NCBI GenBank assembly: GCA_029784795.1 | Contig: JAFMAW010000051.1 | Location: forward strand, 1 to 6,397 | DNA length: 6,397 bases | Direction of reading: 5' to 3' | Source: Nitrososphaerota archaeon | GTDB lineage: Archaea > Thermoproteota > Nitrososphaeria > Nitrososphaerales > UBA183 | Shown here: positions 1 through 5,099 of the stretch, in pieces | Layout: each line of letters starts with the position of its first letter | Position numbering within the stretch: position 1 is the stretch's first letter | The notes under the pieces: generated by a model | Told to the model about the DNA's origin: nothing | Seen by the model: the letters and a program-made list of their open reading frames with translations, nothing else | Databases searched by the model: none | Translations under genes and position numbers: made by a program

Positions 1-134
1 GTGGGTAATGGATGGAGCGGGTATTCCTGCCCTTGCAAAGCCCCCACCCCCATCACCAAACCGTAGGCCAGCAGGGCGACCCCGGAGACGCCCAGCAGGA
101 CTATCACCAGCAAGGCCGCCTTCACCCAGGACAC
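1..134 (-). CDS. N-terminus of a membrane-anchored protein (partial)
   Basis: This reading frame starts with GTG at 134 on the minus strand and leaves the window at base 1, so only 44 residues are visible. The product begins V(M)-S-W-V-K and then has an uninterrupted hydrophobic stretch at about residues 6-33, rich in Leu, Val, Ala and Gly and followed by a polar segment (QGQEYPLHP). This looks like a single N-terminal transmembrane helix or an uncleaved signal anchor. No ATG lies upstream in frame before a stop, so GTG is the best start. A strong TATA box (159-166) sits about 28 bases before it, predicting a leaderless transcript. The gene is divergent from the winged-helix gene at 263. Too little is visible to assign a family. 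The membrane anchor is clear, but the function is unknown. Confidence 0.68.
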   Translation of the reverse strand, partial: MSWVKAALLVIVLLGVSGVALLAYGLVMGVGALQGQEYPLHPLP

Positions 135-158
135 CGGGGAGGTTCGGCCAGAGGGGCT

Positions 159-166
159 ATTTTATG
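159..166 (-). promoter_or_regulatory. TATA box of the membrane-protein gene
   Basis: Read on the minus strand this is ATAAAATA, close to the archaeal TATA consensus, in otherwise G+C-rich DNA. Its centre is about 28 bases from the GTG at 134, which puts the expected transcription start at or next to the start codon and implies leaderless translation. Confidence 0.6.
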
Positions 167-222
167 CCGTTGGCGGAGGAGGTGGAAGTCTGACCCGGGA
201 GCATGGCCACATCCCGCGCTTG

Positions 223-230
223 TTTTTTAA
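223..230 (+). promoter_or_regulatory. TATA-like box of the winged-helix gene
   Basis: TTTTTTAA is the only A/T-rich block before the ATG at 263. Transcription would start near 254, leaving a leader of about 9 bases. This favours the ATG at 263 over the upstream in-frame ATG at 203, which lies before the box. The 128-base interval 135-262 would thus be a divergent promoter region shared with the minus-strand gene. Confidence 0.5.
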
Positions 231-262
231 GTGGGCATCGGGGAAATGGTCAGAGAGAATCA

Positions 263-880
263 ATGTCGGCCCGCGAGGACGGTCCTGTCGATGGTGGACT
301 GGAGAACCCCAGAGACGCCGAAGTACTGAGGACGATAGAGGACGAAAGGCTTGCAGTCTTCACCTTCGACGGGCTGAGACGAATCACCAGGACGCATCCG
401 GAGACGCTCTCAAGGGCCTTGGAAAGACTGGAGGAGAGCGGCGCGATTGTGAGATCACCTGAGGGATATAGCCTCGCAGAGAAGGCGAAGGGGATGCCCC
501 CTATCAGGCGCGCAGCTGCGGGCTCAAAGAGCATACCTGTGCTTCACACCTATCTGCCGTACCCGGGTAGCGCCTCGAGGATTGCCGACGCCCTGAGGGG
601 CAGGTGGTTCGACAACGCCAGGTGGGTCGGGATGGCGGAGGAAGACGGCGGGTTCGTCATGAAATGGGTTACAGCCGATGGGACGGCTTTGATCGATGCG
701 AAATTCACCTCGGGTCAGCTCGACATCGAAGCCAAGGTCTCGCGCGACTCTGACCTCCCCAAGGCGGTGCGTGCGGCCCACCAACTGGTAGGGAGGATCT
801 CTAGGCTCTATGGCGGCGAGAGACCGGTGAACAGGACCGGGTTCATGCGCATAGGGCACTTCGCGCCCTCCGCCATGTGA
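263..880 (+). CDS. Winged-helix DNA-binding protein with unassigned C-terminal domain
   Basis: A 205-residue soluble protein. Residues about 18-75 read as a winged helix-turn-helix: a first helix (DAEVLRTIEDE), a turn, a recognition-like helix (HPETLSRALERLEESG) and a wing (AIVRSPEGYSLAE), as in MarR/ArsR-type regulators. Residues about 92-185 form a second alternating strand/helix domain that I do not recognise. It has strands around GGFVMKWVTADG and QLDIEAKVS and a long helix (LPKAVRAAHQLVGRISRLYG), and might be a ligand-binding or dimerisation domain. I chose ATG 263 because the TATA-like box at 223-230 lies downstream of the in-frame ATG at 203. The gene ends 51 bases before the HtrA-like protease on the same strand, and no TATA box is evident between them, so co-transcription is likely. 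It may regulate itself, the protease or the divergent membrane-protein gene; this is inference. Confidence 0.78.
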   Translation: MSAREDGPVDGGLENPRDAEVLRTIEDERLAVFTFDGLRRITRTHPETLSRALERLEESGAIVRSPEGYSLAEKAKGMPPIRRAAAGSKSIPVLHTYLPYPGSASRIADALRGRWFDNARWVGMAEEDGGFVMKWVTADGTALIDAKFTSGQLDIEAKVSRDSDLPKAVRAAHQLVGRISRLYGGERPVNRTGFMRIGHFAPSAM

Positions 881-907
881 CCGGGTATCTTCCAAACCCC
901 CTCAACA

Positions 908-931
908 AGTAGCTCCCCCTCCTGAGCTACT
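908..931 (+). repeat. 8-bp perfect hairpin abutting the protease start codon
   Basis: The arms AGTAGCTC (908-915) and GAGCTACT (924-931) are perfectly complementary and flank an 8-base loop, CCCCTCCT. The hairpin ends directly at the candidate GTG start (932), three bases before the alternative ATG (935). It could be an RNA hairpin controlling initiation or processing of the two-gene transcript, or an operator bound as DNA. The loop contains CCTCCT, the core of the 16S rRNA 3' end (anti-Shine-Dalgarno). Confidence 0.6.
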
Positions 932-1867
932 GTGATGATTCAAGACACCGTGAAAGGGAGCGGAGGAGAGCGGCTGCTGCAGTCGTTCTCGGAAGCTGTG
1001 ACAGAGCTGGCAGAACGCGTCTCGCCGTCGGTGGTGAGCGTAGGCGCAGGGGAGAGGAGCGGGAGCGGCGTCGTCTGGTCCGGAGAAGGTATCGTCGTGA
1101 CCGCAAGCCATGTGGTTGGTCGTTCGGCTTCACCCACCGTGACTCTGTCTGGGGGACGGAAGGCCCAGGCAAGCCTGGTGGGCTTGGACCCCTACCTCGA
1201 CGTGGCGGCCCTGCGGGTCGATTCGGATGGGTTATCCCCGTTGGCCCGGGGGACCGCGGAAGGGGTCCGGGTCGGGCAATTCGTCCTCGCTCTCGCGAAC
1301 GCCACAGGCAATGGAGTCTCTGCCACCTCAGGAATCGTCACTGGCGCCAGGAGGAGCGCTCGGGGATTCTGGGGCGTCAGGATAGACGACGCCGTGGTGA
1401 CAGATGCGAGGCTGAACCCAGGCTATTCGGGCGGGCCGCTGGTAGACTCGTCGGGGCGCCTCCTCGGCTTGAACGTCGCCTACTTCGCCGGCCGGGGGGT
1501 CGCTGTGTCGGTGGACTCCTTGGAGGAGGCAGTGGCCAGGATGTCGAAGGCCGGCGGCGCGAAGAGGGGCCACCTGGGGGTCGTGGTCGAGCCCATAGAG
1601 CTTCCGCAAGAGGTGTCAAGACTGCCCGGGGTCGGCCAGGACGAGGCGCTTCTCGTGAAGTCCGTGGAGCCTGGTTCCCCCGCCAGGGACTCGGGCGTGG
1701 CCCTGGGCGACATCATCCTCAGCCTCGGCGGGACCAAGGCCACTGACGAGTACTCTCTGTACAGGGCGCTCGGAGGGGACGTGGTCGGGAAGGGCGTGGC
1801 GCTGCGGATCCTGAGGGCTGAGAAGGTCGCCGAGCTTCAGGTGACGCCCAGGGAGGCCGAGGCATGA
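932..1867 (+). CDS. Cytosolic HtrA/DegP-type serine protease with PDZ domain (S1C family)
   Basis: A 311-residue trypsin-fold serine endopeptidase of the HtrA/DegP type, which degrades or chaperones damaged proteins. The catalytic triad is visible: His60 in VTASHVVG, Asp90 in DPYLDVAALRV and Ser166 in NPGYSGGPLVD (GxSGGP signature). The protease domain spans about residues 25-205. A single PDZ domain follows at about 213-305, including the ligand-groove-like HLGVVVE, the segment SVEPGSPARDSGVALGDIILSLGG and a final strand. Unlike most bacterial DegP/DegS proteins there is no signal peptide or membrane anchor, since the N-terminus is polar and helical (RLLQSFSEAVTELAERV), so it should act in the cytoplasm. 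An in-frame stop at 923-925 limits the start to GTG 932 or ATG 935. No ribosome-binding site is visible and a hairpin (908-931) touches the start. It is probably co-transcribed with the winged-helix gene. Confidence 0.93.
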   Translation: MMIQDTVKGSGGERLLQSFSEAVTELAERVSPSVVSVGAGERSGSGVVWSGEGIVVTASHVVGRSASPTVTLSGGRKAQASLVGLDPYLDVAALRVDSDGLSPLARGTAEGVRVGQFVLALANATGNGVSATSGIVTGARRSARGFWGVRIDDAVVTDARLNPGYSGGPLVDSSGRLLGLNVAYFAGRGVAVSVDSLEEAVARMSKAGGAKRGHLGVVVEPIELPQEVSRLPGVGQDEALLVKSVEPGSPARDSGVALGDIILSLGGTKATDEYSLYRALGGDVVGKGVALRILRAEKVAELQVTPREAEA

Positions 1868-1919
1868 CGCGTCGCGACTTCCTGGCATCGCTTCCGAAGG
1901 AACCCAGCTTCCCTCAGCC

Positions 1920-1943
1920 GGGAGGCCCCCGGGAGCCCCTCCC
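1920..1943 (+). terminator. G+C-rich inverted repeat after the protease gene
   Basis: GGGAGG (1920-1925) pairs with CCTCCC (1938-1943) around a 12-base loop that contains CCCGGG, 53 bases past the protease stop. There is no T-run after it, and archaeal termination normally relies on T-rich tracts, so a terminator role is a weak suggestion. The rest of 1868-2009 shows no gene. Confidence 0.2.
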
Positions 1944-2009
1944 ACCGCTCCGGCCGCCGTTCTAGACAGGCCCAGCGGGGTTGATTAGGGGGCTTAGCGG
2001 AAGGCACCT

Positions 2010-2468
2010 GTGAGCGAAATCAAGGCGAAGACGCCCCACGGCGAAATCACGATCGACCAGCTCGCGGCTATCCAGCCCGGGATGGCCGCCCTCATGAAGG
2101 AGACAGGAGACAGGTTCACGCAGACATACTATGCGGCAAAGGGAGGCAACTGGAAGCTGGCGGCCCACCACCTGAACCAGGTGAGGGCATCTTTCAGAAC
2201 CGCGAAGGTGACCCGGCCCAAGTACGCGGAAGACCTCGCGGCGTTCGACAGCGAGTATCTCCTCCCCATTTTCCAGGCGATCCATGCCCAGGAGTGGGGG
2301 GAGTTCGAGAAGGCGTTCAGGAAGGGCGAGGTGGGCTCCGACATATACCACGACAAAAGAGGATACCCGCACATCAGATACGTACTCCCGAAGGATCCTC
2401 CGGCCAACTTGTACCTGGGCCCTCCCGAAAAGTTCAGGAGGGAGCAGGTCGACTCCGAAAGCTCGTAA
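2010..2468 (+). CDS. Conserved-looking helical protein of unknown function
   Basis: A 152-residue soluble protein starting at GTG 2010. An in-frame stop at 1995-1997 excludes any earlier start, and a weak TATA-like TTGATTA (1981-1987) sits about 26 bases upstream, again suggesting a leaderless message. No signal peptide or membrane segment is seen. The sequence is largely helical and rich in aromatics: IQPGMAALMKETGDRF, TYYAAKGGNWKLAAHHLNQV and EYLLPIFQAIHAQEWGEFEKAF look like three or four amphipathic helices, ending in a proline-rich tail (LPKDPPANLYLGPPEKF). From memory the pattern 'PGMA-LM ... YYAAK-GNW-LA' resembles small uncharacterised proteins in diverse bacteria and archaea, but I cannot name a family. 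A helical-bundle ligand- or protein-binding role is only a guess. It stands alone, about 140 bases after the protease and 120 before the PLP enzyme, which has its own promoter. Confidence 0.8.
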   Translation: MSEIKAKTPHGEITIDQLAAIQPGMAALMKETGDRFTQTYYAAKGGNWKLAAHHLNQVRASFRTAKVTRPKYAEDLAAFDSEYLLPIFQAIHAQEWGEFEKAFRKGEVGSDIYHDKRGYPHIRYVLPKDPPANLYLGPPEKFRREQVDSESS

Positions 2469-2555
2469 CCGAGTCTGCCGGCGCGGGAGATATTCCCAAG
2501 GCAGCGAAGGACGGGACCGGGCGGAACCGTATGGCCACATCAAGGCGGCATATGT

Positions 2556-2564
2556 AATTTATAG
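2556..2564 (+). promoter_or_regulatory. TATA box of the PLP-rhodanese gene
   Basis: AATTTATAG contains TTTATA (2558-2563), an A/T island in G+C-rich DNA. It is centred about 29 bases before ATG 2589, so transcription should begin within a few bases of the start codon (leaderless). This indicates transcription independent of the upstream 152-residue gene. Confidence 0.62.
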
Positions 2565-2588
2565 CGGCGAGACAGAGCAAACTCAGTA

Positions 2589-4127
2589 ATGCAGAGCTCG
2601 ACTGTCGATACGGACCTCCTTCAAAGGTTCGATTCGGAGGTCATGGCCAGGGTTCCTCAGTTGAGGGATGGGACGGTTAGTAATCCCACCCCCCTGGTTG
2701 AGGTGACGGACGACTTCATCCGTTGCGCCGACTCGGAATACGGAGTGAGACTGAGTGGGAAGGGTGTCAGGGTGTTCCTCAAGATGGACTCCAAGCTCGT
2801 TGGGGGATCGGTCAAGGTCAGGCCCGCCGTCGCAATCCTGCGCGACGCGATAGCTTCGGGGAGGCTGACCAAGGGTCAGACCGTCTTCGAGGCGACGTCG
2901 GGCAACTTCGGCCTCGCCCTGGGCACCCTCAGCAGGCTCGGCCTGGACGTAGTAGTCCTAGTCTCGAGGAGGCTGCAGCAGGGGGTGATTGACGGTCTGC
3001 GCTCGAGCGGGGCCAAGCTTGTGAACCTGGACATAGACATCTGCCCTGCCCCTGGGCTTGGGGACGCGAACCTGGCCGCCGCGAAGGGCATCGCGTCCAG
3101 CGTCAGGCAGCAGCTCGCCGAGCTCGGGCTGGACCCGGCGAAGTTTGATGGGGCAAGGGGAGAAGTAGAAGGCTTGCTCGCGAGGCAGGACGCGATCGGG
3201 CTGGCAAAGCTGCTGGCCACGTCCTATGGCGGCTTCTGCACCGCGCAGTATGAGAATGACCTGAATGTGGAGACCCATAGGACGGTGACCGGGCCGGAGA
3301 TAGACATGCAGTTGCGGGAGAAAGGCGCCTCTCTTGGAGGGGCGGACTTCGTCTGCGCCTTCGGCACAGGGGGGACAGCAACCGGAGTGAGCAGATACGT
3401 CCGCGCCGAGCATCGGAGGAAGGGCGTCAGAGTGATCTTCCCGGTCGCTGGCCAGGACGTCGCCGGGATCAGGACCAGGGAGAAGGCGGCGGGCCTGAAG
3501 TTCTACGAACCTGACTCCTACGCTGGAGAGCACGAAGCGGACTTCGAAGAAGCGAGCAAGTTCTTCGAGTTCATGAACAAGAAGGGGCACGACATCGGTG
3601 AGAGCGGGGCGCTGGCGCTCTACGCGGTCATGCAGCTGGCGAACTTTGGGACCGGGACGAAGTTCGTGGTGATGGTTGCCGACGGCTCCTCCAAGTACCT
3701 CTCAGAGGTCAGCGCGGTGGCCAAGAGGGGCAGGAGGGACCAAGTCAGGCTGGACGAGGCTGCGTCGAGCATCAAGGAGTATGGAGGGATCGTCTGGGTC
3801 CACAACATGTTCGTGCCGAGGGACGAGGGGAGGAGCGTCATCGCCTCTGCCCTGGGGGTGGAGGAGGAGAGCATCAGGGTGGCGAACGTGAGGGACGTCC
3901 AGGCCGTGCTCAACGGGGTCGAGCCGTCAGAGGAGTTCGAAGGGCTGCTGCATGGAGACGACAAGCCGCTCCTACTGGTATGCGTCGCCGGGAGCACGTC
4001 GATGATGATCGCCAAGGTGCTGGAGAGGAGGGGGGTCGCTGCCGAGAGCCTCGTCGGCGGCATATCAGGACTGCCTGGGTCCAAGGGGAGGCAGATGTTC
4101 GACCTCGTCCAGAATGCAGGGAACTGA
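2589..4127 (+). CDS. PLP-dependent cysteine synthase-like enzyme fused to a C-terminal rhodanese-like domain
   Basis: A 512-residue, two-domain cytosolic protein. Residues about 30-375 form a fold type II PLP domain of the cysteine synthase/cystathionine beta-synthase/threonine synthase group. NPTPLVEV opens it. FLKMDSKLVGGSVKVRPA carries the likely Schiff-base Lys76, EATSGNFG (Ser104-Gly105-Asn106) matches the cofactor/substrate loop, and GTGGTATG (259-266) is the PLP-phosphate loop. VETHRTVTGPEI and VVMVADGSSKYLSEV match the family's later landmarks. About 40-50 extra residues appear between 150 and 220 relative to plain O-acetylserine sulfhydrylase. Residues about 385-510 resemble a rhodanese domain: LLLVCVAGSTSMMIAKVLERRG has the Cys-x-x-Gly-x-Thr-Ser loop with candidate persulfide Cys465, followed by LVGGISGLPG. 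The family normally makes cysteine or related amino acids by beta-replacement. The fusion suggests that the attached domain supplies or receives sulfur, which is inference. The true substrate cannot be read from the sequence. Confidence 0.9.
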   Translation: MQSSTVDTDLLQRFDSEVMARVPQLRDGTVSNPTPLVEVTDDFIRCADSEYGVRLSGKGVRVFLKMDSKLVGGSVKVRPAVAILRDAIASGRLTKGQTVFEATSGNFGLALGTLSRLGLDVVVLVSRRLQQGVIDGLRSSGAKLVNLDIDICPAPGLGDANLAAAKGIASSVRQQLAELGLDPAKFDGARGEVEGLLARQDAIGLAKLLATSYGGFCTAQYENDLNVETHRTVTGPEIDMQLREKGASLGGADFVCAFGTGGTATGVSRYVRAEHRRKGVRVIFPVAGQDVAGIRTREKAAGLKFYEPDSYAGEHEADFEEASKFFEFMNKKGHDIGESGALALYAVMQLANFGTGTKFVVMVADGSSKYLSEVSAVAKRGRRDQVRLDEAASSIKEYGGIVWVHNMFVPRDEGRSVIASALGVEEESIRVANVRDVQAVLNGVEPSEEFEGLLHGDDKPLLLVCVAGSTSMMIAKVLERRGVAAESLVGGISGLPGSKGRQMFDLVQNAGN

Positions 4128-4158
4128 GCAGGCCCGGTAGGGGAGCCCCGGGGCGGGA

Positions 4159-4698
4159 CTACCTCCGGCGTCTCACTCGGGGGCGGACCAAGACCTTCTT
4201 GGGCTTTGGACCTAGGGAGAGGACAGTCTTCTCGTAGTCGGACCACCTCACCCCGAGCTTCTGGGCTACCATCATCTCGATTGTCGTCGCGAACGCGTGC
4301 TCGTTCCTGTATGGAGCCTTTGGATGGTCCCCCGGCTCCGCGTCGATGGGGTGGAGGTTCATCTTGCGCTCGGCCTCGAAGCCGACGTCGAAGGCCACGA
4401 CTTCCCTGTCGGTGATGCCGTGCATCTTGCACAATTCGTACTCTATCATCTCGTGCAGAGCCACCAGGAACACGTACCTCTGGTCCTTCATCCTGCTAAC
4501 CATGATCTGGGCAGGCTTGCCTGGGATCCAGTCGCCTACAGTCTCATACCTCTGTTTCCTGTGCGGCACCTGGGCTATGGTGAAGATCGGTCTGACGCCG
4601 CCCTTCTTCCCCAGGCTCTGACGGAGGAGGGCAGGGGGGGCCCTGCGGGCGGGGCCGTCGGAGCGCATGGAAGGTCGTCGCAGGCCTTGGGAAGACAT
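4159..4698 (-). CDS. HExxE-motif protein, putative metalloprotein of unknown function
   Basis: A 179-residue protein on the minus strand, convergent with the PLP gene and separated from it by 31 bases. The core (about 35-160) contains VALHEMIEYELCKMHGI, with His82-Glu83-x-x-Glu86 in a predicted helix, then a second conserved-looking block (PGDHPKAPYRNEHAFATTIEMMVAQKLGVRWSDYE) with His134 and Glu133. Together these could bind a metal, as in zincin-like folds, but HExxE is not the classical HExxH. Similar short proteins with 'HE-x-x-E ... D-P-x-APY-x-x-EH-x-FA' occur, to my recollection, in phages and diverse bacteria without known function. The tail is strongly basic (PRVRRRR). The first 34 residues are Arg/Pro-rich and look unconserved. 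The internal Met11 (4668) is a realistic alternative start, since an A/T patch at 4705-4712 would place transcription near 4680. No signal peptide is seen. Confidence 0.77.
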   Translation of the reverse strand: MSSQGLRRPSMRSDGPARRAPPALLRQSLGKKGGVRPIFTIAQVPHRKQRYETVGDWIPGKPAQIMVSRMKDQRYVFLVALHEMIEYELCKMHGITDREVVAFDVGFEAERKMNLHPIDAEPGDHPKAPYRNEHAFATTIEMMVAQKLGVRWSDYEKTVLSLGPKPKKVLVRPRVRRRR

Positions 4699-4759
4699 GT
4701 TACTCAGAAAATCCCCCGTGGAAGGGCCCTAAGGGATAGGCTGTCAAAACGGCATCCCC

Positions 4760-4775
4760 TTTTGGTAAACCAAAA
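4760..4775. promoter_or_regulatory. Operator-like palindrome upstream of the HExxE gene
   Basis: TTTTGGT (4760-4766) and ACCAAAA (4769-4775) form perfect 7-bp arms separated by only two bases (AA). The spacer is too short for a stable RNA hairpin, so a dimeric DNA-binding protein site is more likely. It lies 62-77 bases before the ATG at 4698. Its minus strand is T-rich (ATTTTGGTTTACC) and might also include the promoter element. Confidence 0.5.
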
Positions 4776-4810
4776 TTAGCCAGCCCATCTGGCCACGTCT
4801 CTGGTTATCT

Positions 4811-4830
4811 ACATCGTCGACCGCCGATGT
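4811..4830. repeat. 6-bp perfect inverted repeat
   Basis: ACATCG (4811-4816) pairs with CGATGT (4825-4830) around an 8-base loop. It lies between the operator-like palindrome and the G+C-rich hairpin pair. No function can be assigned. Confidence 0.4.
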
Positions 4831-4882
4831 GTTCTTTGGAGTTTGTTCGATGATTGCCAAACGGATTAACTAGGGGTCTCCG

Positions 4883-4917
4883 GAGGCGTGAAGGCGCCTC
4901 TGCCGGTCTGCGCCGGC
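4883..4917. repeat. Two tandem G+C-rich hairpins
   Basis: The first stem is GAGGCG (4883-4888) with CGCCTC (4895-4900) around a 6-base loop. One base later GCCGG (4902-4906) pairs with CCGGC (4913-4917), also with a 6-base loop. Adjacent stacked hairpins of this kind are common in structured RNAs, but short G+C-rich dyads also arise by chance in DNA of this composition. Confidence 0.4.
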
Positions 4918-4958
4918 CTTCCCTCAGCTATGGCCTGATCCCCGCGGTCGTGACCAAC

Positions 4959-5036
4959 CAATGATTCCCCAGGCGTCTGACGCCTCTCCGGGCCTGGCCC
5001 TTTCGGCCTGGGGGGCGGAAGGCCCCAGATTCATTG
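4959..5036. repeat. Long imperfect stem-loop of about 16 base pairs in three blocks
   Basis: Nested complementary blocks run outside to inside: CAATGA (4959-4964) with TCATTG (5031-5036), TTCC (4965-4968) with GGAA (5017-5020), and CCAGGC (4969-4974) with GCCTGG (5006-5011). The 5' arm is continuous, while the 3' arm has two bulged segments (5012-5016 and 5021-5030). A competing local hairpin, AGGCGT (4971-4976) with ACGCCT (4980-4985) and a 3-base loop, overlaps the inner block, so two alternative folds are possible. It begins about 65 bases past the msrB stop. Confidence 0.4.
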
Positions 5037-5099
5037 CTCCCGCCTCGGGTGTACGGCTGTAGGCTGCGTCCACGTCGGCACCGCGGCTGCGACCGGAGC

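Larger units (their letters stand above)
4699..5099. other. Intergenic region without a credible gene, rich in inverted repeats
   Basis: This 401-base stretch lies 3' of msrB and 5' of the HExxE gene, both on the minus strand. I find no coding frame with plausible composition on either strand; open frames here are extensions of shadows of the flanking genes. It holds an A/T-rich operator-like palindrome (4760-4775), a hairpin at 4811-4830, a tandem hairpin pair at 4883-4917, a short dyad at 4946-4955 and a long imperfect stem at 4959-5036. The density of dyads would fit a structured non-coding RNA or a complex regulatory and termination region. I could not match it to tRNA, SRP RNA or RNase P RNA. 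Confidence 0.5.

Noticed and set aside
8..230. Two short plus-strand open frames opposite the left-edge membrane protein
   Set aside because: Their products are Pro/Arg-rich low-complexity sequences typical of antisense reading of a hydrophobic gene. The minus-strand frame has a transmembrane helix and a well-placed TATA box.
1962..2543. 193-residue minus-strand open frame opposite the 152-residue gene
   Set aside because: The plus-strand product has the more natural composition, a bounded start and helical aromatic blocks. The minus product is Leu/Arg/Pro-rich, like other shadows.
2958..3590. 210-residue minus-strand open frame inside the PLP gene
   Set aside because: It lies wholly opposite conserved PLP-domain coding sequence. 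Long antisense frames are expected in G+C-rich genes.
3620..4432. 270-residue minus-strand open frame across the end of the PLP gene and the HExxE gene
   Set aside because: It is antisense to the conserved rhodanese-like region and overlaps the HExxE gene in another frame. The product is Ser/Thr/Pro-rich with no recognisable motif.
4297..4779. 160-residue plus-strand open frame opposite the HExxE gene
   Set aside because: It is antisense to the conserved HExxE core and has no start context or recognisable domain.
4841..4862. tRNA-like T-arm (GTTTG, TTCGA, CAAAC)
   Set aside because: The loop is too long, there is no matching anticodon, D or acceptor arm, and no CCA-adjacent stem. This is a chance dyad.
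4880..5010. SRP (7S) RNA or RNase P RNA gene suggested by GGCCAGGCCCGGAGAGG on the minus strand
   Set aside because: It partly resembles the SRP helix 8 core, but the GGAA/GGAG tetraloop with the following AGCAG segment is missing, and the flanking sequence does not form the expected long helices. No RNase P signature was found.
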